25,526 nucleotides of DNA from JAKLIH01 sp964618955 (GCA_964618955.1 CAZUBO010000010.1:1-25526); one strand, 5' to 3'; counted from the first letter of the stretch, positions 1-7,970 are shown. Program-made: numbers and translations. Notes: generated by a model not told the origin, from the sequence alone.

Positions 1-545
1 AAGCTATGTACTATGATGCGTCAGGAACAGACTATATCTCAACTCCGAGTTTTGCCATACCTAATACAGGGATACTTACGATAGAGGCGTGGATGAAGAG
101 TACAATACAGGCAGTAGACCAAACACTTATCGGTGACGCTGGCTGAAGCGATACAATTGGTTTTTTTCGTATGCGCAGAACTATTTCTACAGATACTTTA
201 CTTTATTATTATGCTAATGGGGCATCAAAAATAGGGTCAAGCTGAAGTAATTTTTTTACTGGCTTAGATAGCCAATGAATACATATAACAATAGTTTGCG
301 ATTATACCAATAAAACAATAAAAGCTTATAGAAATGGAGTCCAATTTGGCATTACTGTAACACTTACGGGTACTCCAGTGTTTCCCTTAACAAATAATAT
401 AAAGTTTATTGGCTCTTGAGACACATTTAATCCGTATAAACTCACCGACGGCTCCCTTGATGAAGTAAGAATATATAATAGAGGATTGAGTGATGAAGAA
501 GTAGCTCAGCATTATACTTCGACGAAGGGGGAATTTGGATTATAA
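1..545 (+). CDS. LamG/concanavalin A-like surface protein, C-terminal part (5' truncated)
   Basis: The open frame runs from base 3 to a TAA at 543-545 and includes four UGA codons read as Trp. The ~180 visible residues show a LamG-like (concanavalin A-like) jelly-roll pattern: 'TIEAWMKS' early, a central strand 'IHITIVCDYTNKTIKAYRNG', and the typical closing segment 'LDEVRIYNRGLSDEEV'. Such domains bind carbohydrate or protein ligands and are usually exported. In compact genomes of this kind they often sit behind a type IV pilin-like N-terminus; the N-terminus is outside the window, so that is inference. Two UGA codons fall where LamG proteins carry aromatic residues (before 'IHITI' and in 'IGSW'). 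Family call fairly sure, role unknown. Confidence 0.72.
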
Positions 546-609
546 TATTTTGACAATTACTAGTGTTTTGGTTTATAGTAATGTAAAAAGACAAAATCGT
601 TGAAAACAC

Positions 610-638
610 TTGCTTTTTTAGGAAAAATCATATACAAT
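610..638 (+). promoter_or_regulatory. Promoter of the HU gene
   Basis: TTGCTT (610-615), 17-bp spacer, TACAAT (633-638). It lies about 80 bp before the HU start. No Shine-Dalgarno is visible ahead of that ATG. Confidence 0.55.
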
Positions 639-718
639 ATATTTAATAAATTAAAACATATAATAAATAGTATGTTTTTAAAATGGTCGTTAGTGTTTAA
701 AAAAATAAACAAAACGTT

Positions 719-991
719 ATGAATAAAGAAAATTTAGTTGAATTAGTTCAAGAACAACTAAAATCAACAAAGAAAGATGCAGATAGTGTTGTCTCATTAA
801 TTTTTGATAGCATTTGCAAATCATTAAAGAAAGGTGAAGATGTCGCTGTTAGTGGATTTGGTTCATTCGTAGTCAAAGCTAAAGCTGCTAGAATGGGTGT
901 CAATCCAAAGACAGGAGAGAAGATTCATATCTCAGCAAAGAAAGTTGCTAAGTTTAGACCAGCTAAGGCCTTAAAAGATATGATCGCTTAA
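719..991 (+). CDS. hup: HU family DNA-binding protein
   Basis: 90 residues, the normal HU length. The N-terminal helical dimerisation part is followed by 'GFGSF' (about residues 46-50) and the DNA-binding beta arm with 'NPKTGEKI' (about 62-69), then the C-terminal helix. HU bends and compacts DNA non-specifically as a dimer in the nucleoid. The gene is monocistronic: its own promoter lies upstream and a strong intrinsic terminator starts 15 bp after the stop. The arm reads 'RMGVNPKTGEKI', so the tip Pro is kept. It has no Trp and therefore no UGA. HU versus IHF cannot be decided from sequence alone; HU is the default for a single short protein. Confidence 0.93.
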   Translation: MNKENLVELVQEQLKSTKKDADSVVSLIFDSICKSLKKGEDVAVSGFGSFVVKAKAARMGVNPKTGEKIHISAKKVAKFRPAKALKDMIA

Positions 992-1005
992 TTACACAAT
1001 TAAAA

Positions 1006-1030
1006 ACAACCCTTTACAGGGTTGTTTTTT
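1006..1030 (+). terminator. Intrinsic terminator after HU
   Basis: 8-bp stem 1006-1013 / 1018-1025 (ACAACCCT / AGGGTTGT) with a 4-nt loop and a T run. The A-rich 5' side may also serve the convergent rpsA transcript. Confidence 0.85.
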
Positions 1031-1036
1031 TGTTGG

Positions 1037-2086
1037 TTATAATCCCAAAGTAATTCTTCGGCTTTCAGTATCAAGAGATTTGATAGAGAATTGGAAAGTT
1101 TTTCCAACTTCTAATGGTTCCTTTGGAGTCTCTTCTTCTTTGAGTTCACTGAACTTAAGGAAACCATAGACGCCAGGTTCAAGTTCTACTAAGACGCCTA
1201 AAGTACCAGTCTTAAGAACAATACCATCATATTTTTTACCGACTTTGTAGATATTGATAATATCTTTTCAAGGATCAGGTTTTAAAGCTTTGATTGAGAG
1301 AGCAATTCTACCATTGGTAATGCTTTCAATCTTGGCTTGGATCTTGTCGGTCTCTTTATAGATCGCTTTTAGATCGGGAATTAATTTGTAATCAACTTCA
1401 GAGATATGGACTAAGCCATCGATTGGTGGTTCGCCAAATTTGACGAACAAACCGAAATCAACAACTTTAGTAATCTCAGCATCAACAATATCACCAATTT
1501 GATATTGAGCAGCAAGCTTTTGTTTGTGTTCTTCGTTGAGAACTTCACGTTCGGAGAAGATAAGCTTTACAGCTTCTTTATCAAGATCCAAAATCTTTAC
1601 AGGGATTTCGGTATTAACGAAGCTACGTAAACGAGCTAGAATTTCTTCTTTATCACCACCATCTACTAAAGGATAGTGTTCTGGAGTTAATTGAGAGACA
1701 GGAAGGAAACCTTTGATTCCCATGTACTCAGCAATTAAGCCACCACGATTGACTTCTTTAATTTTGATGAAGACAGTGTCACTGTTCTTCTTGGCCAAAT
1801 AAAGATTGTTTCAAACTTGATTGGCACTGATTTCTTTTAAGGAAGCTTCGACTAGACCATCTTCGTTATCGAGATTAACGATAACAACGCTGATTTTGTC
1901 GCCAACACTTAAATTCTTAATGTAGTTCTTAGCGGCAATGAATTCAATGCCTCTAACTACAGCTAAGCCAAGAGGGCTGACATCTACATAGAGGATTTTG
2001 CCTTCTTTACTTAAAACGGTTCCATCGACAGTTGCACCGGCTGAAGGAACGTTTATTTTCTGATATTTTAAACGTGGTATAACCAT
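1037..2086 (-). CDS. rpsA: 30S ribosomal protein S1
   Basis: 349 residues when the two in-frame UGA codons (1808-1810 and 1265-1267 on the plus strand) are read as Trp. Four S1/OB-fold repeats can be followed: about residues 15-88, 99-190, 195-265 and 275-349. The third is the most canonical ('DAEITKVVDFGLFVKF... DGLVHISEV'). S1 binds mRNA on the 30S subunit and helps initiation on messages with weak or no Shine-Dalgarno, which fits this window. UGA in 'LKPDP[W]KD' falls at the conserved Trp of the S1 'NPW' signature. The ATG is the first after an in-frame TAA. The gene is shorter than the six-domain E. coli protein. It lies downstream of three co-oriented tRNA genes, probably in one transcript. 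Confidence 0.88.
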
Positions 2087-2129
2087 GTTTTGTGATTACC
2101 CGCTTTATTAGTTTTTAAAATTCGTAGTG

Positions 2130-2201
2130 TGCCGAGAGAGTGAATCGGACACTCGACACTACGCTCTTCAGGCGTATGCTCTACCACTGAGCTACCTCGG
2201 C
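2130..2201 (-). tRNA. tRNA-Phe (anticodon GAA)
   Basis: Cloverleaf: acceptor GCCGAGG, D arm, anticodon loop CTGAAGA (GAA at 34-36), T stem GAGTG/CACTC. The T loop is TCCGATT rather than TTCGATT. No CCA is encoded. Last of three co-oriented tRNAs before rpsA. Confidence 0.93.
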
Positions 2202-2302
2202 ACAATTAATTATTAAATTGTTAAAGCGGCATTTTTATTAATACCAAACTTTTGATTTGGTAATTGTATTATATCAAATATTTCAGGTTTTGTAAACAGT
2301 TG

Positions 2303-2374
2303 TGTTCCCAGGAGGAGTCGAACCTCCATCTAAAGCTTAGGACGCCCTTGTTCTATCCATTGAACTATAGGAAC
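2303..2374 (-). tRNA. tRNA-Arg (anticodon CCT)
   Basis: Acceptor GTTCCTA / TGGGAAC, D stem GTTC/GAAC, anticodon loop GTCCTAA (CCT), T arm GGAGG-TTCGACT-CCTCC. It reads AGG. CCA not encoded. Confidence 0.92.
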
Positions 2375-2418
2375 AATATATATATGAAGATTGAAACGAA
2401 TAGTTCGTTTCAATAGTG

Positions 2419-2491
2419 TGGACCTGATGGGACTCGAACCCACGACCTCATGCATGCCATGCATGCGCTCTACCAGCTAAGCTACAGGCCC
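2419..2491 (-). tRNA. tRNA-Ala (anticodon GGC)
   Basis: Acceptor GGGCCTG / CAGGTCC contains the G3:U70 pair expected for AlaRS recognition. Anticodon stem CATGC/GCATG, loop ATGGCAT (GGC). First gene of the minus-strand tRNA-rpsA cluster. Confidence 0.93.
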
Positions 2492-2505
2492 TGATAATTA
2501 ACTGT

Positions 2506-2534
2506 ATTATACATTATTTGTTGGGATAATTCAA
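2506..2534 (-). promoter_or_regulatory. Promoter of the tRNA-Ala/Arg/Phe-rpsA cluster
   Basis: On the minus strand: TTGAAT (2534-2529), 17-bp spacer, TATAAT (2511-2506), about 15 bp before tRNA-Ala. No other clear promoter separates the tRNAs from rpsA. Confidence 0.65.
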
Positions 2535-2546
2535 GGGGGATATTTA

Positions 2547-2580
2547 AAAAAGAGGGATTAAAATGCGAAGCCCTCTTTTT
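2547..2580 (-). terminator. Intrinsic terminator of the minus-strand small gene
   Basis: 10-bp stem 2547-2556 / 2571-2580 (AAAAAGAGGG / CCCTCTTTTT) with a 14-nt loop. On the minus strand it ends in a T run. It insulates the small gene from the tRNA cluster downstream. Confidence 0.75.
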
Positions 2581-2590
2581 ATACGATTAG

Positions 2591-2680
2591 TTATTTGAAT
2601 ATTTGAAGAATATGTGGGTGGAGAGTAATTAAACAGTATCCAAAAAACAGAAAGAGTACTATATAAACAAGTAGTTTCAC
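2591..2680 (-). CDS. Short hydrophobic peptide, 29 residues
   Basis: A GTG-started frame (GTG at 2680-2678) preceded by AAAGGAG with a 6-nt gap, one of very few strong Shine-Dalgarno sites in this window. The peptide is almost entirely one membrane-spanning stretch (about residues 3-22, 'LLVYIVLFLFFGYCLITL') with a short His/Pro-containing tail. A near-consensus promoter (2764-2736) and an intrinsic terminator (2580-2547) frame it, giving a ~180-nt autonomous transcript. Length and hydrophobicity resemble type I toxin peptides or small membrane regulators, but no antisense RNA was identified. The transcript could instead act as an RNA. Function not recognised. Confidence 0.5.
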   Translation of the reverse strand: MKLLVYIVLFLFFGYCLITLHPHILQIFK

Positions 2681-2735
2681 CCCTTACTCCTTTCGTTAAA
2701 ATTTTGCCAAAGGCACATTTGTTTTAGATATTTTT

Positions 2736-2764
2736 AATATACCATACATGCATTGTTTTTGCAA
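2736..2764 (-). promoter_or_regulatory. Promoter of the minus-strand small peptide gene
   Basis: Minus strand TTGCAA (2764-2759), 17-bp spacer, TATATT (2741-2736). The predicted start near 2729 leaves a ~48-nt leader before the GTG. Confidence 0.6.
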
Positions 2765-2776
2765 ATTCATAATATA

Positions 2777-2804
2777 TTGATTATCTTGCGATAAATAATA
2801 TAAT
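2777..2804 (+). promoter_or_regulatory. Promoter of tRNA-Ser
   Basis: TTGATT (2777-2782), 16-bp spacer, TATAAT (2799-2804), about 20 bp upstream of the tRNA. It is divergent from the small-peptide promoter on the other strand. Confidence 0.6.
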
Positions 2805-2823
2805 ATGGTAAATTAATAATTAG

Positions 2824-2909
2824 GGAAGGGTGGCTGAGTGGTTGAAAGCGCAGTTCTCGAAAAACTGTAAGGCGAATAACCTTCGTGAGTTCAAATCTCA
2901 CCCCTTCCG
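2824..2909 (+). tRNA. tRNA-Ser (anticodon CGA)
   Basis: Class II tRNA with a long variable arm: acceptor GGAAGGG / CCCTTCC, anticodon stem CAGTT/AACTG, loop CTCGAAA (CGA), discriminator G. It reads UCG. Confidence 0.93.
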
Positions 2910-2972
2910 CATTTATGTTTTTATTTTGGAAATGTGGTAATATGTTAGTAATAAAATATTAAATTTTAAAAT

Positions 2973-3131
2973 ATGAATATTATTTTTAGTGTGGTTTATT
3001 CGATAGGATTCTGTTTATTATTACTTTTACTGTTTCGTCTTGCGGTTCTTTGATATTGAAAAATTGATACAATAGTTAGTTTGCTGGAAAGAATAGCAAA
3101 TGCCTTGGAAAAGGAAGATAAAATTAAATAA
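2973..3131 (+). CDS. Small single-pass membrane protein, 52 residues
   Basis: The frame runs from ATG 2973 to TAA 3129-3131 only if two UGA codons are read as Trp ('LAV L[W]Y[W]KI'). It encodes an N-terminal hydrophobic helix (about residues 3-31, with 'FCLLLLLLFRLAVL') and a charged amphipathic tail ('LLERIANALEKEDKIK'). The two adjacent Trp sit at the predicted membrane interface, a usual place for Trp. It begins 63 bp after tRNA-Ser and ends 13 bp before the MBL gene, so it is probably transcribed with it. No family recognised. Confidence 0.5.
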
Positions 3132-3144
3132 CCAAAACAAAATT

Positions 3145-3894
3145 ATGAAATTAACAATATTAGGAAGTGGAACTTGTGTTCCAACAGTTAGAAGGGGGTC
3201 TCCAGCAAATTATTTAGAAATTGGCAAAAAGAAAATTTTAATTGATTGTGGTCCAGGAACGGTGAGACAAATGGCAAAAGCAAAAATAGATTACAAAAAG
3301 GTAGATATGGTTTTTTTAAGTCATTTTCATAGCGACCATGTTTCAGATTTAGTTCCATTGGTTTGGGCTTTGTTTTGCACTTTAGGATTTAACAGAGAAA
3401 AAGACTTAACTTTGGTTGGCCCCATTGGCCTTAAAAAGTTTTTCGAAGCTTCAATTGAACTTAATAACGATGGGGCAAAAAGGCCTAAGAATCAAAAGAT
3501 AAAGATTATAGAAATAAAAGACAAATTAGAATTTGAAGGCTTTGTAGTTGAATGCCAAAAGACAATTCATACTAAGACAAGTTTGGCATATAAATTTACC
3601 GAGGAAAATAAAGCCTTAGTAATTTCTGGAGATTGTGATTATGATGAGAAGTTTATAGACTTTTCTAAGAATGCAGATTTGTTGTTATTGGAATGTTCTT
3701 ATCCTAATAATATAAAATGAGAAGGGCATTTAATTCCTAAAGAATGTGGATTGATAGCTCAAAAGGCAAGAATTAAGAAGTTAATGTTGACTCATATATA
3801 TCCAAATTCTTCTGGCAAGATTAGATTAGATCAGACAAAAAAGGTTTTTAAAAATGCAGGTTTGGTAGAAGATTTTATGAAAATTAATATTTAG
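3145..3894 (+). CDS. MBL-fold metallo-hydrolase (RNase Z-like)
   Basis: 249 residues with the UGA at 3718-3720 read as Trp. The N-terminus 'MKLTILGSGT' and the zinc motif HFHSDH (residues 60-65) mark a metallo-beta-lactamase fold of the ElaC/RNase Z-like group; 'SGDCDYD' and a late 'THIYP' supply the further metal ligands. Family members are tRNA 3' processing nucleases or phosphodiesterases; the long RNase Z exosite arm is not evident, so the substrate is uncertain. The start at 3145 is preferred over an upstream in-frame ATG at 3100 because family homology begins there and the upstream one overlaps the small membrane ORF. The next gene starts 3 bp after the stop. Confidence 0.83.
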
Positions 3895-3897
3895 CAA

Positions 3898-4530
3898 ATG
3901 ACAGACACAAGCGATTTCTTGAAAAAAGAAAGTGAGTTGGTAAACGAATACATTCAAAAGTTTTTAATTGAGAATGGGATTTTAAAATTAGATAAAGAAA
4001 GGCAAATAGTCGAAACGGCAAAATTAATTGCTAAATTTCCTTGAGGGGAATCAAGAACAATCGAGGAGTTATTAGTTACTAAAAGATTTGGCACATGTAC
4101 TGCTAAACACTTATTATTACAAAAGTGTTATGAGTTTTTAGGTATAAAATGTTATCAAGTAGTATCTACTTTTAAATGAGGTGAACAAGGAATTAAATAT
4201 TCAGAAGAATTACAAGTAATTCTTGAAAAAGGAGAGTGAGATCATGGTCATAACTTTCTTCGAGTTCAAAAAGACGATGGTGCTGAAATAGATATAGATG
4301 TAACTTGAAATTCAAAATTAAAAGAATTTGGTTTTAGAGTATTACCGGAAGATTGAGATGGTAAAACTTCTTTTATGGGATTGAATATAAATCAAAGATG
4401 AGATAACGTTGATATGAAGGCTAAGAAAATAGAATTGATAGAATCTCTTAGTCCGGAATTAAGAGAGAGAAGGGAGCAGTTTATGAAGTTGTTTATTGAA
4501 TGGATTCAGGGTATTAATCAAATAAAGTAA
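3898..4530 (+). CDS. Transglutaminase-like cysteine peptidase-fold protein
   Basis: 210 residues, visible only when six UGA codons are read as Trp; only one of its seven Trp is UGG. The order 'GTCTAKH' (Cys67), 'EWDHGHN' (His116/His118) and 'IDIDVTW' (Asp about 133-135) matches the Cys-His-Asp arrangement of the transglutaminase-like superfamily. The surrounding 'LLQKCYEFLGI' pattern after the Cys is also typical. Such enzymes act as peptidases or acyl-transfer enzymes; the substrate is unknown. No signal peptide, so probably cytoplasmic. It follows the MBL-fold gene by 3 bp. A 6-bp hairpin (4533-4538/4545-4550) without a clear T run follows the stop. Superfamily likely, specific function not assignable. 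Confidence 0.65.
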
Positions 4531-4622
4531 TAAAGGCTTGATTTAGCCTTGTTCCAAAGATTATATATAAGTTCAAACGCACTTTGGACTCTTAGGGAAT
4601 GTCTTTTTTAATTTGCCTAAAT

Positions 4623-4672
4623 TGGCGATTACAAACAGGTCTAATCGCCAAAAATGGCAAAAATTGGCTATT
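4623..4672 (+). repeat. Upstream duplicate of the ATPase operator module
   Basis: Three 8-bp half-sites: TGGCGATT (4623), AATCGCCA (4643), TGGCTATT (4665). The spacings equal those of the functional-looking module at 4715-4764, and 29 bp (4642-4670 region versus 4734-4762) are identical between copies. A TAAATT resembling the -10 overlaps its start (4618), but no good -35 is present. It looks like a tandem duplication of the promoter/operator. Apart from these modules, 4531-4796 holds no gene I can support. Confidence 0.6.
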
Positions 4673-4686
4673 ATGTGACAATATGC

Positions 4687-4764
4687 TTGACAATAATCCA
4701 AAATTCTGCTAAACTGGTCATTATGAATACTTCTAATCGCCAAAAATGGCAAAAATTGGCGATT
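4687..4764 (+). promoter_or_regulatory. Promoter and inverted-repeat operator of the first AAA/DUF4143 ATPase
   Basis: TTGACA (4687-4692), 17-bp spacer, TAAACT (4710-4715). Immediately downstream lie TGGTCATT (4715-4722), AATCGCCA (4735-4742) and TGGCGATT (4757-4764). The last two form an 8-bp inverted repeat around a 14-nt centre holding TGGCAA. The same layout precedes the paralogue at 22864, with compensated changes in both arms. It could be a protein operator or an mRNA-leader hairpin. Confidence 0.65.
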
Positions 4765-4796
4765 GTCATTAACCAATAATATAAAATACTAATATT

Positions 4797-6068
4797 ATGG
4801 AAGAACTATTAAAAGCAACATTGCTTAAGCAAAAAGAAGACAGAGACAGGATCTTATTAAGAAGCTATATAGAACGAGAAGAGAGTAAGAACTCGGATAA
4901 GTATATAAACAATAATTTAATAAAAGTTATAGTAGGTCCTCGTAGATGCGGTAAATCAACATTTGCCTTTTTGCTTTTAAAACAAAAGAAAGTTAATTTT
5001 GCTTACGCTAATTTAGAAGACGAAAATCTTATAAAAGGGATAGAAGGAAATAATGATAATTTAACGGATGCAATAAAAGCAATATACGGTAACGTAGAAT
5101 ATATTATATTTGACGAGATTCAGAACTTAGATATGTGAGAAAAATATCTTAATAGACTTCAAATAAGAGATTATAAGATAATAGCAACTGGTTCTAGCGC
5201 TAAAATGTTAAGTAGTGAAATAGCCACAGCTTTAACAGGGAGAAGAATAATTGTAGAATTATTACCATTTAGTTTTAAAGAATCTTTAACATACAAATAT
5301 ACTTTAGAAGAGATGGCGAAAGTAGATGAGAAGAAAGAATTAGAATTATATATGGAAAAGGGAGGATTTCCAGAGACTTACAAAGAAGATGTAGATGTCT
5401 ATCAATATTTAAACAATCTATTGCCAGCTACTATAATAAACGATGTATTATATAGATATGGAGAGAAGATTAAGAATCTTAGCAAAATAAAGGTATTGGC
5501 GGATATGTTGATTGATCGTTGTTGTCAGGAGATAAGTTATCGTAATTTAGCAAAGGTATTGGAAGTGAAGAGTCATCAAACGGTAGAAAAATACATAGGA
5601 TATTTGCTAGGTACTTTCTTGTTTTATTCTATAAACAAATATTCTTTTAAACATTCCGAACAAGTAAGAGGGAATAAAAAGATTTATTTAGTGGATAATG
5701 GTTTCTTAACTTCTAAGAATTGGTCTTTTTCTAAAAATTTAGGAGTATATTTTGAGAATCTTGTTTTTGTAGAATTATTTCGAAGAAGAATTGCTGAGAA
5801 TTATGATGTATATTATTACAAGACTAGAAATCAAAAAGAAATCGATTTCTATTTGAAAAATATTGATTCTTCAAAATCAAAATTAATACAGGCGTGTTAT
5901 GATTTGACAGATAGTAAAACTGAAAAAAGAGAAGTGGCGGCTTTGTTAGAAGCTAGCCAGGAGTTAAAATGCGATGAATTAATTATAATTAACTGAGAAA
6001 TAGAAAAGACGGAAGTTATAGGTGATAAAGTTATAAAATATATTCTAGCTTGAAAGTGATTAAGCTAG
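4797..6068 (+). CDS. AAA ATPase with C-terminal DUF4143 (AAA_14 family)
   Basis: 423 residues with four UGA codons read as Trp. Walker A 'GPRRCGKST' (residues 47-55), Walker B 'IIFDEIQN' (about 103-110), sensor-like 'ATGSSAKML', then 'LTGRRIIVELLPFSFKE', which marks the AAA_14 group. The C-terminal DUF4143 half contains 'GVYFENLVFVEL' and 'YYYKTRNQKEIDF', the latter resembling the E-x-D/K part of nuclease-like folds. It ends with the family's Trp-rich tail, here with both Trp as UGA. These proteins are abundant in archaea and Patescibacteria, and their function is not established. A paralogue with matching domain register lies at 22864-24144. Monocistronic, behind the operator-rich promoter. 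Confidence 0.85.
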
Positions 6069-6077
6069 CCGTTGTAT

Positions 6078-6105
6078 TTGACAATCCAGGTATATGTGCT
6101 ATACT
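6078..6105 (+). promoter_or_regulatory. Promoter of the RRM protein gene
   Basis: TTGACA (6078-6083), 16-bp spacer, TATACT (6100-6105). It leaves a ~105-nt leader before the ATG at 6217. Confidence 0.75.
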
Positions 6106-6137
6106 AATAATGTTCTCTTATGAGTCCTTTTCCTTAC

Positions 6138-6201
6138 ATAGATAAAATTGTGTAAGCTAGAAAGAATGAGTAGGGATAGGTCGCTTAATTATTTTATCTA
6201 T
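6138..6201 (+). promoter_or_regulatory. Structured 5' leader of the RRM protein mRNA
   Basis: A perfect 11-bp stem (ATAGATAAAAT 6138-6148 / ATTTTATCTAT 6191-6201) encloses a second 5-bp stem (TAAGC 6153-6157 / GCTTA 6183-6187), 15 nt before the start codon. The AU-rich stem and the product (a cold-shock-type RNA-binding protein) suggest a temperature- or protein-responsive leader. That is inference from structure only. Confidence 0.5.
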
Positions 6202-6216
6202 GATAAGAACAACAAT

Positions 6217-6561
6217 ATGGCCAAAAAATTATATGTTGGAAATTTATCTTATAGCGTCACTGATGAGGCTTTAAAAGAATATTTTTCACAAGCAGGTGCA
6301 GTTGAGAGCGTATTGATCATTACTGACAGAATGTCAGGTCGTCCAAAAGGCTTCGGCTTTGTAGAGATGACAACAGACGAGGAAGCTGCAAAAGCTATCG
6401 AAATGTTTAATGGCAAAGAGTTTGATTCTAGACCATTAACCGTAAACGAAGCACGTCCAAAGGAGGAAGGTGCTAGCAGACCAAGATCTGGTGGCTTTGG
6501 TGGAAACCGAGGCGGTGGATCAAGAGGTGGTTTCGGTGGAGGGCAAAGAAGCAACTGATAA
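6217..6561 (+). CDS. RRM-domain RNA-binding protein (glycine-rich, cold-shock type)
   Basis: 114 residues: one RRM with RNP2 'LYVGNL' (residues 5-10) and RNP1 'KGFGFVEM' (44-51), followed by a flexible Arg/Gly-rich tail (about residues 83-114). This is the layout of bacterial and plant glycine-rich RNA-binding proteins that act as RNA chaperones, often cold-induced. The start at 6217 fits the RRM boundary; the in-frame ATGs upstream (6148, 6166) fall inside the leader stem region. The reading frame ends AAC-TGA-TAA, so under this code the protein gains a terminal Trp. A strong terminator follows at once. Confidence 0.9.
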
Positions 6562-6576
6562 TACCATTTTCAAAGT

Positions 6577-6602
6577 AAAACCCCCTTTATTGGGGGTTTT
6601 AC
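6577..6602 (+). terminator. Intrinsic terminator after the RRM gene
   Basis: Stem 6577-6585 / 6592-6600 (AAAACCCCC / GGGGGTTTT). Its T run is part of the next promoter's -35 element. Confidence 0.85.
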
Positions 6603-6626
6603 TATATTCAAAAAGTACTGTATAAT
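6598..6626 (+). promoter_or_regulatory. Promoter of the ECF sigma operon
   Basis: TTTACT (6598-6603), 17-bp spacer, TATAAT (6621-6626), overlapping the preceding terminator's T tract. The housekeeping-type -10 suggests basal transcription by the main sigma factor. Confidence 0.5.
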
Positions 6627-6670
6627 GAAATATATCAAAGGAATAGTTGTAATAATAGCATAAGACTTAT

Positions 6671-7225
6671 ATGATGAATGATGAAATGACGGATGAACAA
6701 ATTGTTAGACAGGTAGTATCTGGGGATAAAGATGCCTTTGGGGTTTTAATAAATAGATTTGAAAGTAAATTAAGTAGATATATTAGAAGATTCATTTTTA
6801 ATGAATTAGAGGCTGAAGACTTATTACAAAATGTATTTATTAAAGCTTATACAAATTTAAATAGTTTTAATTTTAATTACAAATTTTCACCTTGAATTTA
6901 TAGGATTACACATAATGAGATTGTGAATTATATAAAGAAAAATCAAAAAATCAAAATTGTTTTTGATATTGATTGAGATACAATAATGCCAGTAAGAGAG
7001 AAGGGTGATTACGGAGAAGAGATTGATAAAGAGAATTTGGAGAAGTGGCTGAATCAGAATTTAAAAGAAATACCATATAAATACAAAGAAGTCTTGACTT
7101 TGTACTATTTTGAAGAATTATCGTACAAAGAGATTTCGGATGTATTACTGATACCAACTTCAACGGTAGGAATAAGAATTAAAAGGGCCAAAGAATTACT
7201 TAAAAAAATATATAATAAAAAATAA
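6671..7225 (+). CDS. ECF-type RNA polymerase sigma factor
   Basis: 184 residues from ATG 6671 (ATGs at 6674 and 6686 are alternatives). Region 2 is clear: 'DAFGVLINRFESKLSRYI', 'AEDLLQNVFIKAY', 'FSP[W]IYRITHN' with UGA at the invariant Trp. Region 4 follows: 'LKEIPYKYKEVLTLYYFEELSYKEISDVL' and the recognition helix 'STVGIRIKRAKELLK'. It lacks region 3, as ECF factors do. Two UGA Trp codons. It is followed after one base by a membrane protein gene, the standard place for an anti-sigma factor, and then by an exported Cys-rich protein. The operon therefore probably senses an envelope signal. Family sure, regulon unknown. Confidence 0.9.
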
Positions 7226-7226
7226 T

Positions 7227-7970
7227 ATGACATTTTTAAAGAATAAATTATTAGAACAAATCAAAGAAGGGGAGATCAAGTTAAAACCAAAATGAGTTTT
7301 TGGTTTTAGAATTTTAGGATTATTGATTGGTTCAATAATGAGTATTTTAATAACCATATTCTTTGTCAGTATTGTTTTATTTATGGTATTCTATAACAGT
7401 AATACATTGCAGAATAGAGACTTATTAACTTTTAGAATGGTATTTACGACTTTGCCTTGGTTGATTATCTTATTATCAATTGTTTTTGTTATTATATTTG
7501 AGTTTTTTGCTAAAAAACTATTACCATTATATAGAAAACCAATGATAGTAAGTTTGTTGATATTAGGAACTATTATTACTATTAGTGGTTTTGGGTTGAA
7601 TCAAAACAAAGCTTTTAAGTCTTTATGTTCTTGTGGATCTAAAGGCATTAAGCCATTAGCTTGAATATTTGATAATCAAAATCATACATATAATAGTTTT
7701 GTAAGGAATGGTAAGGTATTAGAGATTTTGAATGATAATATACGAATTGATTTGAGTGGAGAAGAGATTATTGTTAGTAAGAATATATTTTGTTCTCATT
7801 GCTTGAGCGATTTAAAGGTTGGGGACGAATTATATATTAGCGGAGTTGATACCAAAGATGGCTTTAGAGCTATTAAAGGGAAGAAAAGTGATAGCAGTTG
7901 CAAGAGTTGTCAGTTGGGAAATGAAATAAAAAGTAATGATAGTTGTAATAATATATGAAAGGGTCGATAG
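7227..7970 (+). CDS. Cys-rich polytopic membrane protein, probable anti-sigma factor
   Basis: 247 residues with three UGA Trp codons. A short charged cytoplasmic start (residues 1-25) is followed by three hydrophobic segments (about 28-57, 68-92, 102-122). The C-terminal domain has paired cysteines: 'CSCGSKG', 'FCSHCLSDL', 'SCKSCQ' and a last 'SCNN'. The ATG begins one base after the sigma factor's stop, indicating translational coupling. The position and the short N-terminal tail facing the cytoplasm suggest it holds the sigma factor at the membrane, although no ZAS-type His/Cys motif is present in the tail. The paired Cys could bind metal or respond to oxidation. The role is inferred from context; the family is not recognised. 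Confidence 0.6.

Noticed and set aside
3100..3144. ATG 3100 as the start of the MBL-fold gene
   Set aside because: It overlaps the small membrane ORF, and family similarity starts at 3145.
4623..4764. CRISPR-like array
   Set aside because: Only two long repeat copies, internally palindromic, with half-site logic tied to a promoter; no cas genes.
4573..4776. Minus-strand 67-codon frame upstream of the first ATPase
   Set aside because: It consists of the repeated operator modules read in reverse; no promoter or family match.
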